Of a stretch of 64,000 nucleotides of DNA, positions 1 to 11,200 are shown piece after piece (position 1 is the stretch's first letter; each line of letters opens with the position of its first letter). Both the position numbers and the translations under genes were made by a program. Where the stretch lies: contig CAJZBQ010000060.1 of NCBI GenBank assembly GCA_914767885.1, forward strand, positions 124,001 to 188,000, in the 5' to 3' direction. Below the pieces are notes generated by a model. That model saw only the letters and a list, made by a program, of their open reading frames with translations, searched no databases and had not been told where the DNA came from. This stretch comes from Blepharisma stoltei. Its lineage: Eukaryota > Ciliophora > Heterotrichea > Heterotrichida > Blepharismidae.

Positions 1-87
1 GTGGTCTTGCTTGAACTGACTCCAGTGCGTGTTTCGCCTAATTTCACCCTCCTCGGGTGCTTAGGGCAGTTAAAACCATATGTCTCC
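1..87. other. GC-rich edge sequence, possibly part of another element
   Basis: Much richer in G+C than the surrounding AT-rich DNA, and similar in character to the SINE-like elements. It is cut by the window edge, so its boundaries cannot be seen. Confidence 0.3.
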
Positions 88-1777
88 TTATTTATTGGGC
101 CACAGAATTACCCTACATATTAGCATCGTGGATAAGGTCCAATTGGAAAACTTAAACCTATAATAATAAATATCGCATGCGAAATGGTAATCTGAGACAA
201 CCACTTCCATATGTAGCCATTTTATTATGGATGGTGGCAGCACAAAAGACCTAGCTTGTGGAGATGGATTTTGTCCAAAAGCTTCATATTTTAAATAATC
301 AGTTTTCCAATTATTGAAGCCATCAGCCAAGCCATATCCAGCTATTTCTGATTTTTGTATGTTTTCTGTAAGTTCCTGGACATTAAAGCCATCAAAATTA
401 AAATTTGCTGTCACATCCTCACCAAAATTAAAGATTTTTTGTTGCCGGAAAGGACTACGCAAAAATGCAGTAGGTGTTATTATGCTGTGAGGGGTATTAG
501 ATTCACATTACATTAATTAAACATTTTAAGGTGGAAGGCAACACTCCTACTAAAGGAACAAGCCAAAATGGTGATGTCACAAGCATTTCTGGAACAACTC
601 CACAGTGCAACCAAGAAGCTCAGAGTTTACCTCTCAGCATATCCTAGAAGGGTGGCCCTGAAGGCGAGCACGCACAAGAGCTGATTCAGGCAAGGGCGAC
701 GACATCACGTCGGTGAGAAACGCTGGTCAGGGTGGTAGGCGGGTTTATTTAGGATCATTCGACCTTTGGGATCTCTGGCTATCTCCGAAGTTAAACCGAG
801 AAAAGGCAAATTCCGTAAAAAATTTCATATGGAGAGCTAATTTTCTCTCCCTCATGGAATTTTATTTATGGACTTTTAGAATCACAATTTCCGACTGGCT
901 CAGATATTTTTGAGGGTGAGTTTCCTTTTGAGGATTTTGATTTTTCATCACTGGATTGTTCGTATATAGAAATAAGAATATTGGGGAGATCTTCTTGAAT
1001 TGGATCTATTGATATATTAGGCTTCTTTTTCATAGAATTTGGAGTTGGCTGAGTATTAGCTTTAATTAATTTTATAAATAATTTTGCAGCACGACGAATT
1101 TATACTTTTCTTTAATTTTTGACATGTTTTATTAATAGCATTTATTTTAAAAACAGATTGGCTGAGGCACTGGAATCGGTTCAGTTAATTTTTCTTCCTC
1201 ACTTTCCTTCTCTTCTTCTATTATTTCTTTTTTCAAACTAAGTCTTTCCGACCTTCTTAACATGGCTGGCTCTGTTTTCAATGGAATTTTAGCTATTGTA
1301 TCGTGATGCGAATAAGCCATAATTACATCTAGAATTTCTTGATCCTGCAATAACTGCTTTACAGACCCAGTAATCCTCTCATTCTGAGGTCTCTTCCTAT
1401 TATGTCTCCTCAAATTTTTCCTAATTGTGCTGTAAAAATGATTTTTTATTCCATTATCAGACCTTCCAGGCAAATGTTTTGCTATCTCAGACCATCTATT
1501 TCCATACAGTTTTTGGTACTGAAAAATGATGTCTTCTTCTTCTTTGCTCCAAGTATCCTTTGAAATTTGTGGATCTATGTGATTATGCCAGCGTTCTCTG
1601 CATTGTTTGCCTGATCTAATATAAAATTTACCTTCCTTTAATGCCATATCGCTCTTGGAGATATTGAGAAATTTGTGTCCAATGTTTTACTCCGTATTCT
1701 TCTACTAGTGCTCGTATTGCGTCATCTTCCTATGTTAAGGTTACGTCTTGAGTCCAGGCTTTACGTTCAGTTGACAT
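88..1777 (-). CDS. R2R3 Myb DNA-binding protein, interrupted by two introns, one IES and one SINE-like element
   Basis: Nuclear sequence-specific DNA-binding protein of the Myb family. The start ATG is at 1777-1775. Removing introns 1730-1744 (15 nt) and 1616-1631 (16 nt) gives two Myb repeats: the first with Trp at residues 8, 28 and 53 ending [12 protein letters not shown], the second containing [17 protein letters not shown] and IKNHF. A basic stretch and an acidic stretch follow. Removing the 119-bp IES at 1066-1184 and one copy of the 13-bp repeat plus element 497-875 keeps a single frame to TAA at 88-90, about 386 aa (1161 nt, divisible by 3). Without removal the frame stops at 1147 and again at 866. 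The last 30 residues (up to 88) look less typical and GC-rich DNA at 1-80 may be another element, so the C terminus is uncertain. Family assignment is firm; the target genes are unknown. Confidence 0.85.
497..888 (-). mobile_element. SINE-like element E1 inside the Myb gene, with ~13-bp direct repeats
   Basis: Imperfect 13-bp direct repeats (TTAGATTCACATT at 497, TTAGAATCACAAT at 876; 11 of 13 identical) flank a GC-rich non-coding segment at 510-875. Removing 379 bp joins SEPVGNC to [14 protein letters not shown] in the same frame. The minus-strand 3' end carries TCACCATTTT, like the other members. No terminal inverted repeats are seen. Confidence 0.7.
1066..1184. other. Putative IES, 119 bp, repeat TTAATTTT
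   Basis: The 8-bp direct repeat TTAATTTT lies at 1066 and 1185. Excision joins the acidic EEEK stretch of the Myb protein to [11 protein letters not shown] and removes the stop at 1147. No other TA-based junction I tried keeps the frame. Confidence 0.75.
1616..1631 (-). other. 16-nt spliceosomal intron in the Myb gene
   Basis: On the minus strand it begins GTAAAT and ends TTAG. Splicing joins codons to read [11 protein letters not shown], the canonical Myb helix-turn-helix sequence. Introns of 15-16 nt are a known feature of heterotrich ciliates. Confidence 0.9.
1730..1744 (-). other. 15-nt spliceosomal intron in the Myb gene
   Basis: Minus strand GTAAC...ATAG, 15 nt. Removal joins WTQD to [13 protein letters not shown] in frame, completing the first Myb repeat. 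Confidence 0.9.
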
Positions 1778-1964
1778 TTTTAGGAAATGTAAAAAGTTAT
1801 TTAAAATATACCTGAAGCTAATACGTTACAAATTATGAATATTTGGAGAAAGTTAGATTTCTTAAGGACTTATTATTAGCATTTCTAGTTCTTATTTTAA
1901 GGTTTTTCTATTTTTGTAACTTAGTTTTATTTTTCAAAAAAATAGTTAAAATAGTATAATTAAC

Positions 1965-2220
1965 TAACTCCACTCTTTATGAGCTAGAAAATCTATTGAA
2001 AAAATTTACAGACCACCCATGAGCAGATGAGCAGGAAACAATTATTTTAAAAAAAATTTATTAATAAACATTTTGATATATAATAATTATTATAATTAAA
2101 TCAAAGATTTTATTAAACTTTAATAACATTTTGCATTCTAAAATGTTAAATTTTATATATAATTATTTTTAAAAAAATAATTAACCCAAAAAATTTTGCT
2201 CGCCACTGAGGGTAGAGTAA
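1965..2220. mobile_element. Decayed family A MITE between Myb and Pumilio genes
   Basis: TAA duplication at 1965-1967 and 2218-2220. The ends are degraded versions of the family A terminus: left CTCCACTCTTTATGAGC, right rc CTCTACCCTCAGTGGCGAGC. The interior is AT-rich. It fills most of the 515-bp gap 1778-2292, where I see no gene. Confidence 0.6.
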
Positions 2221-2292
2221 GGTAATCAAATAAATATTGATTTCTACTGAAATTTTATATCTTTTTATATAATATTTATCCATAATATTTTA

Positions 2293-3938
2293 TTAAATAT
2301 TGTTCTCAGTATTTACTAATAATAATCATAGTATATTTTGGATTTCCGTCCATCTACCTTTTAACTTCTTTTGATGAAGCTGATGAAATACCGACTGAAA
2401 AACTTTTTTCAGGCTTTCTTTAAGATTTCACGACCCAAACTCTGCAGCTGATTTTATCACGTAACAGCCATAAGCACAGTTTAACACCATTTTCATTTTT
2501 TCTTCATTTAATAGCTCTGCAATTAAGACTTCTCTTAAATAGTCAAAATGCATGCATTTTTCCATCACATTTGAAGCGTATTTCTGTATGCAAAGTTGGG
2601 CGACTTTTCCTTTAAAAGCCTTAGCAAGCTGCTCAAGTGAGGCTTCTCCCCACATATCGAGTGTTTGCTGGATAGCGTAATTTCCGTATGGATCTTGTAC
2701 TAGAATATGAGCGTTGGAAACAAGCTCGCGATAGACTTCGGAATTTCCAATGCACTTTTTAATAACACATAGGCCGAGCTTGTCGATAGCGATTTCTTTT
2801 ATATGGCCTAGTAATTCTCTAATGATAAATGAGGTATCTTTAAGAGTGGTTATTTATTTTTTAAAAGTAATTTTTTAATAATTTATTATATAAATTATAT
2901 TTAATTAAAAAAGAGTGACGAGCAATCGTTGAATTACATGAGACGCATTATTATGCATCGTCATCTCTAAGACATGTCCTCTGAATTTTTCTCTGTAAAT
3001 GTTTTCTTCTTCAGGTGTTGACGAAAGACATATCAAACCTTGCAAGGAATGTGTCCCTTGGGAGTCTTTACTGATTCTCAATAAGTGATTCCTCATTGAA
3101 GAGAGCAAAATCAGCCTTTGTGACGAGTTGGCTGATTTTATAAGGGACTGGCACATGTAATTACCATAAGTGTCAGTCATCAGCAATCCCATATGAGGAG
3201 CCATCACAATCACAATTTTTTCTATGTCCTCAGGCCTGCACTTAGCAATGATATGCTGGAATTTTTTGCTGCCAGCCCTTGTTTTACACTGTTCAGGAAG
3301 GGTGGCAAGGTCTATTTTGCCAATTGTGGGACAATCGATTATAGGGGCGACAATTGGAGAACTCTCAGTAGTAGAGGCTTCTGAGTCGTCATTAAGAATT
3401 GAGGACAAAATTGAGGAGGTGATAGGGGAGAGATGGGATAATCAAATATGGCATTCTGTTGAAACTATTAGCTCCCTAGTTGTATCTCTTTCAGCAATAT
3501 TTTGATTTATAATGCTCAGATTTGACGGTGAAATCTATTCTGTCTTTATCAGGCAAGTCCGACGATAAGAGGACTTTTGGTCCTAGGGAAGTGGAAAACA
3601 TAGAGTTTTTCTGCTCGAAAAACCCAGGAGGGCTGACCTTTAGCTGGGGGCTCAGTCAAGCCGAATAAGTTAAACGCGAGATCAGGGTGGCACTTCCAAG
3701 CCGGAATGTTGGCCAAGGTGTCTTTCCAGTGGCTCCTTTTGAGGCCTCTCTCGAAAGTCCTTCCTTGCGAGAATATGAAAACCCCAGAGTATCGACAGCG
3801 GTAGAAGGAGGCGTGCAAACCCCGTTGGAGATGCTAAACGATAAAGACTTAATAAGATAGGGAGAGATGCTTAAGGTCATCTGGTGAGATCTCTTCTCTA
3901 AATATGCTTATCCTATTATATAAATAAATTTTTTCCAT
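2293..3938 (-). CDS. Pumilio/PUF RNA-binding protein, interrupted by one IES and one SINE-like element
   Basis: Binds mRNA 3' UTRs and usually represses translation (family knowledge). After removal of 69 bp (2842-2910) and 356 bp (one repeat copy plus element, 3527-3882) the frame runs from ATG at 3938-3936 to TAA at 2293-2295, 406 aa. PUF repeats are clear: YGNYMCQSLI, QGTHSLQGLI, NNASHVIQRLL, KLGLCVIKKCI, YGNYAIQQTL, YASNVMEKCM and YGCYVIKSA. Each carries the aromatic or polar residues that contact bases. The first 90 residues are low complexity. TGA at 2425-2427 must be Trp for the C-terminal extension to be read. The N terminus exists only if element E2 is removed, since otherwise the coding frame has no ATG before a stop. 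Confidence 0.85.
2842..2910. other. Putative IES, 69 bp, non-TA repeat AAGAGTG
   Basis: Direct repeat AAGAGTG at 2842 and 2911. Excision joins QRLLVTL to KDTSFIIRELL within a PUF repeat and removes an in-frame TAA. No TA pair gives the required frame, so this looks like a non-TA boundary. Confidence 0.75.
3527..3897. mobile_element. SINE-like element E2 inside the Pumilio N-terminal coding region
   Basis: Direct repeats GGTGAAATCTATTCT (3527) and GGTGAGATCTCTTCT (3883), 13 of 15 identical, flank a GC-rich non-coding segment of 341 bp. Joining at the repeat gives ATG followed by an open frame through EEISPSNLSIINQN into the Pumilio body. A short inverted motif GTCTTTATC/GATAAAGAC lies just inside the ends. 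Confidence 0.8.
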
Positions 3939-5243
3939 AGTAAAAATTATGACTATTTTATAATAAAATGAATAAAATCTCGTTTGATGCGAAAGCAATG
4001 CGAAGGGAATAAGGATGCATTGGTTATATTTTTTATTAATGGCTGAGGGCCATTGGTTGTAATTTGAATGTTAGGAGAAAAATGAACGAATAATTTAAGC
4101 AAGATTAATTATGGGTTTAAAAGTTAGAGCTAAGAGACGTGAATAGAATATTTAATACATAAAATCATTTATAACGAGAGTGGGTGTCTATTTGAATTAA
4201 GAATCCTAAATATTATATGGAAAATGGCTGAAAGCTTAATTCATTGACTCGAATTGAATTTTTAAAGAATTAAAAGTCTTAATACCAAACTCTTACTCCC
4301 CCCCCCTTTAAATTGAAACAAAAAATTTTGTTTCAATTTAAAGGGGGTTAAGAAAATTTTTTTATAAAAAAAATTATATATAAAAATTTTTTCAGAGATA
4401 AAATTTTATAGAAAATAAATTATATAAATTTAAAGAATTTCATGAAAAATTAATTCATAAATTTTTCAATCTCAAAGTGTAAACTTGCTGAAATGGTATT
4501 CTTCTAACTCTCCCCATAACAATTGGACAAAATAGAGTTTAATTTCTAAATCTTATATGTTTGAAGCATATTAAATAGGGTATTAACGTATTTACATATA
4601 AAATAATGATTTTTACCTATAAAATTTTCTATTATAATAAAATTTTGTTTCAATTTAAAGGGGGGGTAATTTCCCAAAAAAGTAGGAATTTTACCTATAT
4701 TTTGTTTCAATTTAAAAGGGGGGGGGAGTTAGATTATATTTATCCGAATAATAGTTTTATCAACATAGGGAAAGGAGAGAAAGCGGTATTGAAAGAAAAA
4801 TAATGAAATTTTTTGAGGATTGATTTGGTGCTGACTCAGGATAAAAAATGGATAGAATTTTAAAAGAATTGGCAATCCTTAAAGTTTAAAAATCCAAACT
4901 AACTCATCCCTTTAAATTGGGCAAATTAGCAAAATTTTATATTAGATTGAAATTTAAAGGTTAAAATACTAATTTTTATAAAACTCTTTAAATGAAGTTC
5001 GCACAATTTATTCACACTGAATAGATTATATTTGAATTAATTCCCTATAAATCAAAAAATAGTTTTTTTATTAAAATTTTATAGAATACAAAAGGGTTTA
5101 ATAGAAATTAAGCACTTTTAATTGAAAAAGCCATAATAATATTTAAAGCGCCACAAATCTTCCAATTATTTTTTTAAAAAAAAATTCGACACTTAAAAAT
5201 TCTCTATTCCCTTCTGTTTATCTAGCACATATTTATTATTATC
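3939..5243. other. 1.3-kb intergenic region between Pumilio and ankyrin/SAM genes
   Basis: AT-rich, holding MITE B1 (4293-4731). At 4900 there is a lone decayed family B left end (TAA then CTCATCCCTTTAAATTG) whose right end I cannot find. I see no gene. Confidence 0.6.
4293..4731. mobile_element. Family B MITE (B1)
   Basis: TTA duplication at 4293-4295 and 4729-4731. The ends are CTCCCCCCCC then TTTAAATTGAAAC, folding back on itself at the left end. It is nearly identical to the reverse complement of B2 at 19233-19674, down to the internal spacer, so both copies moved recently. Confidence 0.9.
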
Positions 5244-7533
5244 CTACATTATATAGCATTTATCACAAGAAACATTTTTACTGACTCTCTCCATTACAAG
5301 ACCGTCTTTTCTGTCAATGCTTCTTGTTTCCTCTTGAAGTTTCGCTAAAATCCTATTTCGATGCCCAGGCTTTGCGATTCCAATTTCAGCTAAAAGAATT
5401 TCATCTGTAAACGGGTATTTTGAGTACATTTGTGTAATTATCATTTCATAGCTATCAAATCCTGCTTCTACAAAGACGGTTCAAAGTTCTTCAAGCTTGA
5501 TCGATTTAAGCCACTCTCGTAATGTCGGGAAGCTTGCCATTCCAAATGTCGCATTTGTTGGAACTGTGCAGCATTTCCAAAAGCTTTCTTGGTTCAATTT
5601 TCGGTTGGTTTTGATATAAGCTATAAAACTTGATTTAGCTTAAAAAATGATAGTTTATTTCTTAAAAAATTAATTGATTATTATTTTGAATAAGTACTTT
5701 ATTTAATGCAAATAGAGTAGCTTATTCCTGCTTCTTCTTCGGCTTTGATTAAAAAGCGATAAATATGTCCTGGCTTTTTAATTCCGATTGCTACTAATTC
5801 GCGCTTTGTGATTGGGTTATCAGATATCATTCTTTCTGTGATTTTATTAATATCGTCCAGTCCTGCATCACATAAAACTTCATAAAGCTCTTGCAAATTA
5901 TGAAGAATGATATTAAATATTAACTTTTTTTGTAAAAATTATATTAAATTTAATGAATTAGCCATGGCTTTTTATTAAGAAATTATTAATTTATTCGAAT
6001 ATGGCTATGGGTATTTTAGGTAGAAGTCAATCAAAATTGTATAGATTATTCATTATTCGATATAAAAATATACTTAGCTGGTATAATTTTTTCTAAAAAC
6101 TGATAAATAGGCTTTAATTCATTTTTTGTTTGAATTACACTAATTTCAGATTCTGGCTCTAAATTTCCTTCCTCCGGCTTTGGCGGGTTCGGAGAATCAT
6201 AAAACTCATATTCCCCATCCTTTTCCAAATTCAGCTTCCCAAAAGTCCCTAAATTCATATTAATTTCATCGATTTCTTGACTTGTGTTGCTTTTGTCCAA
6301 ATTCGGTTGATAATTTTCCATCATATCTTGAAGCTCTTTAGTCTGTGCAAGAGAAGTTGGAGTTTTTCCTTGCCTGTCTTGAAGAAAAGGGTCTCCTCCA
6401 AATTCAAGCATAAGCATAACTGATTCATTGTGCCCGCAATCAGATGCATAATGTAATGGTGTTCTTCCGAACATATAGTTTTGAACATTCGGGTCTGCAT
6501 GGTGTTTTAATAAAATTTCAATCATTTTGCTATCTCCTCTAAAAGCTGAGAATTTTTTATTTTTTTAATTTAATTATTTTACTATTATTTCTCATAAATA
6601 TATTAACAGCCTAAAAGCTGCATGATGTAAAGGAGTATCCCCATCATTTTGCTGCAAATTTGGGTCAGCATGGTATTCCAATAACAATTCAGCAAGTTCA
6701 TATTGAGAATTATCAGCAGCTTGATGTAATGGTGTTTCGCCTAAATTATTAACTGTATTAGGGTCAGCGCCTTGTTTAAGTAAAAACTGCGAAGCTTGTA
6801 TATGGCCACATATAACAGTTCGATAAAGCGCGGTCCATCCTAAACTTTCATCTTTATGATTTAGCTTACTTGGATCTGCATGATAAGCTTTTTTTATTGC
6901 AGCTAAATCTCCCAGTCTGCATGCTTTTTGTATATCTAATATTTCTGTCTGGCTGCCCTCAGACGATCGTGGTGAAATTGAGGTGGATATACCTGCTCGC
7001 AGAATTTTAAATAGTGATTTTTATAGTAAATAATAATAAAATAAATATAAAAATCATTTTAATTGGTATGTATTGTATTGAGTCATTTAAAAATTTAGAT
7101 AAAAATGAATTATGAACAATTAGTTAAATTTTCCTTTATGGTTTCCAGAAGACAAGCTTATTTTTGGAAAGCAAGATTTTTGAGATCCATATAATGCCTT
7201 ATATGGAGTTTCATACAGATAAGTTACACTTGGCACTGATGATTTTTCGGGTGAGATTTTATAACTTTTTAACTGTGGGGATTTGTGTTTTTTTCTTGAT
7301 AAGAAAGACTTTTTCACCTTGGAAGGGGCTGGGGTTAAGCTATGTCTTGGGCTGCTGTGAGAATTTTTAGAAATTGTCAGCCTTTTATTGGGAAGAAAAA
7401 TTTTGAGAGAGGCTGAGATATCATTTTGGAAATTTGAGTTTGGAGAGAGAAGAGAGGGAAGGATGAGACAGTCTTCCAAAATTTGTGGTCCTTTTAAATG
7501 AGTATGAATCTTGCTATTTAATGTCTGGTTCAT
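5244..7533 (-). CDS. Ankyrin repeat protein with two C-terminal SAM domains
   Basis: Likely a scaffold or signalling adaptor (family inference). The ATG is at 7533-7531 and the stop TAG at 5246-5244. Excising four segments (117, 72, 170 and 68 bp) leaves 1863 nt, 620 aa. Residues 1-150 are Ser/Lys-rich and disordered. Four or five ankyrin repeats follow, with the consensus cores GWTALYRTVICGH, GETPLHQAADN, GDTPLHHAAFRGD and GRTPLHYASDCGH. Two SAM-like domains end the protein: LQELYEVLCDAGLDDI...GIKKPGHIYRFL and LREWLKSIKLEELWTVFVEAGFD...GIAKPGHRNRIL. The junction before the first SAM domain (5899-6068) is the least certain. A two-step alternative (27 bp plus 122 bp) also keeps frame. Confidence 0.8.
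5633..5700. other. Putative IES, 68 bp, repeat ATTTA
   Basis: Repeat ATTTA at 5633 and 5701. Excision links the two SAM domains (SYSICIK to SSFIAYIKTN) and removes a TAA. Confidence 0.8.
5899..6068. other. Putative IES, 170 bp, TA-bounded
   Basis: TA at 5899 and 6069. Excision joins FLEKIIPAKY to NLQELYEVLCDAG and removes two in-frame stops. The frame arithmetic fits, but an alternative pair of smaller segments cannot be excluded. Confidence 0.55.
6539..6610. other. Putative IES, 72 bp, repeat CTAAAAGCTG
   Basis: A 10-bp direct repeat at 6539 and 6611. Excision restores an ankyrin repeat (TPLHHAAFRGDSKMIEILL). Confidence 0.88.
7007..7123. other. Putative IES, 117 bp, repeat TTAAA
   Basis: TTAAA at 7007 and 7124. 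Excision joins GNHKGKF to KILRAGISTS in frame. Confidence 0.8.
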
Positions 7534-8269
7534 ATATTTTTAATGAGAAATATAAAAGTTGACTATTTAGAAAAGTAATAAATTTTTATTTTTGTGGATT
7601 TTAAGAGCCTAATATGGGATTGAGAGCCTTTAATAATTGGTTTAGTTAAATATGTAACAGAAATTAAAATATTTGATCTTAGGCAAAATTTATTTTAGAA
7701 TTTCTGAAAATAGTAGTTTATATGATATGCTTTTTTGCCTTGAGTGGCGCCCATACCGCGCCACTTAAGGCAAAAAGCTATAATTTATTTTAAAATCTAG
7801 AATAACCATTCAGAGTCTATCGTCGCTATTTCTAATTGTTCTTGGTAAATTAAATTTTCTTTTTTATTTAGTTATTTAAGAAATCAGGAGCACTTAGAGA
7901 GAATAATATGATATCAGCTCTTAAAACTACTATAAAGTCATAAATTTTCTTTCTTTAATTTTCTTAGTTGAGATTAACTTTCCACATGTAGCTTAGCCAT
8001 AAATGGTGAATTTAATTTACATTGATTTTATATTTAAAGCTTAATTTCTATAGCGTTTCATAGTAAAAGCTTTTTCTTAGTCTGACAGTATCTGATGTAG
8101 AAGTGATGCTAATTTTAAGCCTTTATCCAAATTTTTTAATCGCTTAAAATTTTTCAAAATTCTCTTAGAGATTGAATAATTTATTTTCATTCTCTCGTTT
8201 TCTCTTTTTAAATTTTATATAATGCATTCTTTTCAAAAATTACCTCCCAGCTTTTTAATAATTTTAATT
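7534..8269. promoter_or_regulatory. Divergent intergenic region with a strong hairpin
   Basis: Lies between the 5' ends of the ankyrin/SAM gene (-) and the ABCC gene (+), so it should hold both promoters. No motif is recognised. Its one marked structure is an inverted repeat at 7729-7778: a 21-22 bp stem (GCTTTTTTGCCTTGAGTGGC and its partner) around a 7-nt loop. Confidence 0.5.
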
Positions 8270-11200
8270 ATGGACAATATATGCAGTCCATTTGTCACTG
8301 TAATTACTATCCTAGGATCGTGGCGTAGAGAATACTTGTTTTGTCAACTTCTACCTTGTCTTTATTCCAGAACTGATATGAACTTTGCTTATTTCTCTCG
8401 AAATCTTTTTCAAGCCTAAATCATCCTCAATCACTCTTCCCAACATTTTTTCGACAATGTTCGTAGGAATAATCGGGAGCTTTTTCATAAATTTCACGAT
8501 TTTCTTATTTGCTGTGGACACTGACCTTGTATTTGGTGCTAAAACTCTTGCTTTTATAGTTTCACTACTACAATGGCAGATTATCCTTTACAGCTACCAA
8601 ACCCATTTCCATATGGATCAGTGGACTTTTACAGACCTTTGGTCAATAAAGTTCTTTTGGGCTATCAGGCCTTTATGGCTCATTATGGAGTTTGTGGTGT
8701 ATTCGATGAATTTCGGACTCCCTCAGAGGCAATCAGGAGGAAAAGAAGTATATCAGAGTAAACTTTTAGAGGTCTTTTGGCTTATCCCTCAATTGCTTAT
8801 AGTTGCACTATGCTATATGATGCTTTCAGGATATGCCAGAATCAGAGGAAATCGTAGTCGATACAGACCTTTAATAGTTTCTCAAGACATAGAAGGGGTT
8901 GATCAAGAAAATCAGAAAAATAGATATGACAGAGCAAGCATTTTTTCAAGGCTTTTAACATCATGAATTTATCCATTGCTTAAGATCGGCAACCAAAGAC
9001 CGATAGAGCTTACTGATATAGAATCTCTTAGCAAAACCGAAACTACTGAGTTTCAAAAGCAAGAGATGAAAACTATTTGCGAAAAATATCTCTCTAATAA
9101 GAATGATAAAAGAGCATTGCTAAAAGCTTTATACAGGCGATTTTTGCCTGAAATTATTGTTTTATTTTTCGTCGGTTTTATTGCTACCCTCATGGATTTC
9201 AGTGGAGCTGTTTTTATAAAGCTGCTTGAAAACTTTTTAGATCCTAAAAGTACTCAACCTTATTGGAGAGGATTTGCATTGGTCGCTTATATGCTGCTCT
9301 CCAAAATAGTCCAAGCAATTGCAAATAACCATTATAGATTTAACGTCAGTATACTGGGAATTCACATAAAAGCAGGTCTTTCTTCATTTATTTTTGAAAA
9401 ATCCTTAAGCATTTCTCCACAGCTCTTATCCTCAGGTGAACAAAAAAACTCAGCTAATTTTACCTACGCCCAAATAGTAAACCTAATGCAAGTTGACTTA
9501 GAAAGAATTGCAATGGGTATTCCTTACTCAATGAGAGCTATTACCTGGCCTATCCAGTGGATTATTGGGATCTATCTCTTATATTCCACTATGGGATGGG
9601 AAGGTGGCACAGCTGGCATTATTTTGATGGCAATTTTGTTTGGAATTAACATTGTAATTGCAAGAACTATGGCAAAATTACAAAAAATCGTTATGGAGAA
9701 AAAAGACACAAGGATGAAATTATGCAATGAATTGTTAGCGAACATTAAGGTTTTCAAGCTTTATAATTGGGAAAAAAAGATTGCAGAAAGAGTAAAAAAT
9801 GCCAGAGAAGTCGAGATAGGGTTTATAAGGAAAGGATTGACCTGGATGATGTGGGTTATATTTTTAAACTGGGGAACTAGAAATTATCTGATTATGGGAG
9901 TTTTAATTACGATGACACTATCAGGGATAGTGCTGACCCCAGGCGATATTTTTGCTGGAATTGCAGTTATCCAGATTTTGAATATGTCTATACGTTTAAT
10001 TCAGGAAATTAAAAAATTACTTAAAAAAAATTATTTAATTATTTTTTTTAAAAAAAAAATTTTCTTTAATTCCTGATATTATCAGCAATTTCTTAAATAT
10101 GCTTGTCTCTCTCAAAAGAATTCAAGACTACTTACAATGTAGAGAAATCATTAACTACAATGACTCCGAACAAGGCGAACTCCACCCAGACCTCGCTATA
10201 GGCATGAATACAGCCAGTTTCGCATGGGAACTCCCTGAAGAAAACACTACAGGCGAGCTTAAAGAATCCAAAGCTGTTCTCAAAGATTTATCATTAGAAA
10301 TAAAACATGGAGAGTTCGTCGCTATAGTAGGCCGTGTAGGCAGTGGAAAAAGCTCAGTCCTTCAAGCTTTAATCCAAAACATGAATTTTGTAAGAACAGC
10401 TGAGTTTTCCAATATGTTTATTAATGGAAGCGTTTCTTATGTCAGCCAAGAAGCATGGATACAAAATACTACCATAAAAAATAACATACTATTTGGATCC
10501 CCAGTCAATGAAAATCGTTATCAAGAAGTCCTCAATGTATGTCAGCTTAGAAAAGATTTAGAAATTTTACCTGGCGGAGATCTAACAGAAATAGGAGAAA
10601 GAGGCATTAACTTGTCAGGAGGCCAAAAAATCCGTGTTTCTATAGCTAGAGCCATTTATTCAGACCATGATGTGATACTTCTTGATGACCCTCTCAGCGC
10701 AGTTGATGCTCACGTTGGTAAAGAAATTTTCCAACAATGCTTTATAGACTTTTTAAAAGGAAAAACCAGAGTTTTAGTTACCAATAATCAGCAATTTTTA
10801 CCTTTTGTGGACCGAATTATTGTCCTTAACCAAGGAAAAATCGTGGAAATTGGAAATTATCAAGAATTGCTTAAAGCTGACGGGTACTTTAAAAATGAAT
10901 TTTTAGTATCAACTGATCATGGGCAGCTGCAAAAAGCAGAATCTGAAGAAGAAATTGTGGAGGAAAAAAAAGAGACCACAAAAGGCACAAAAATTATAGA
11001 AGTAGAAGAAAGAGTTACAGGAAGAATCAGTTTTAACGTGTATAAGACTTATTTTCAATACTCAGGAGGCATAAAAGTCGTTATTTTAGTCATATTTTTT
11101 ATGCTTTGTTGGCAAGCAGATAGAATGTATACAGATTTGTATTTGAGTGAATGGACAAATCAGACAGGCGCTGAACAGGAAGAAAATCAGACGAAAAATA

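Noticed and set aside
5244-5896. Two separate small genes for the SAM domains
   Set aside because: Frame arithmetic and adjacent repeats join them to each other and to the ankyrin part; neither has its own plausible ATG.
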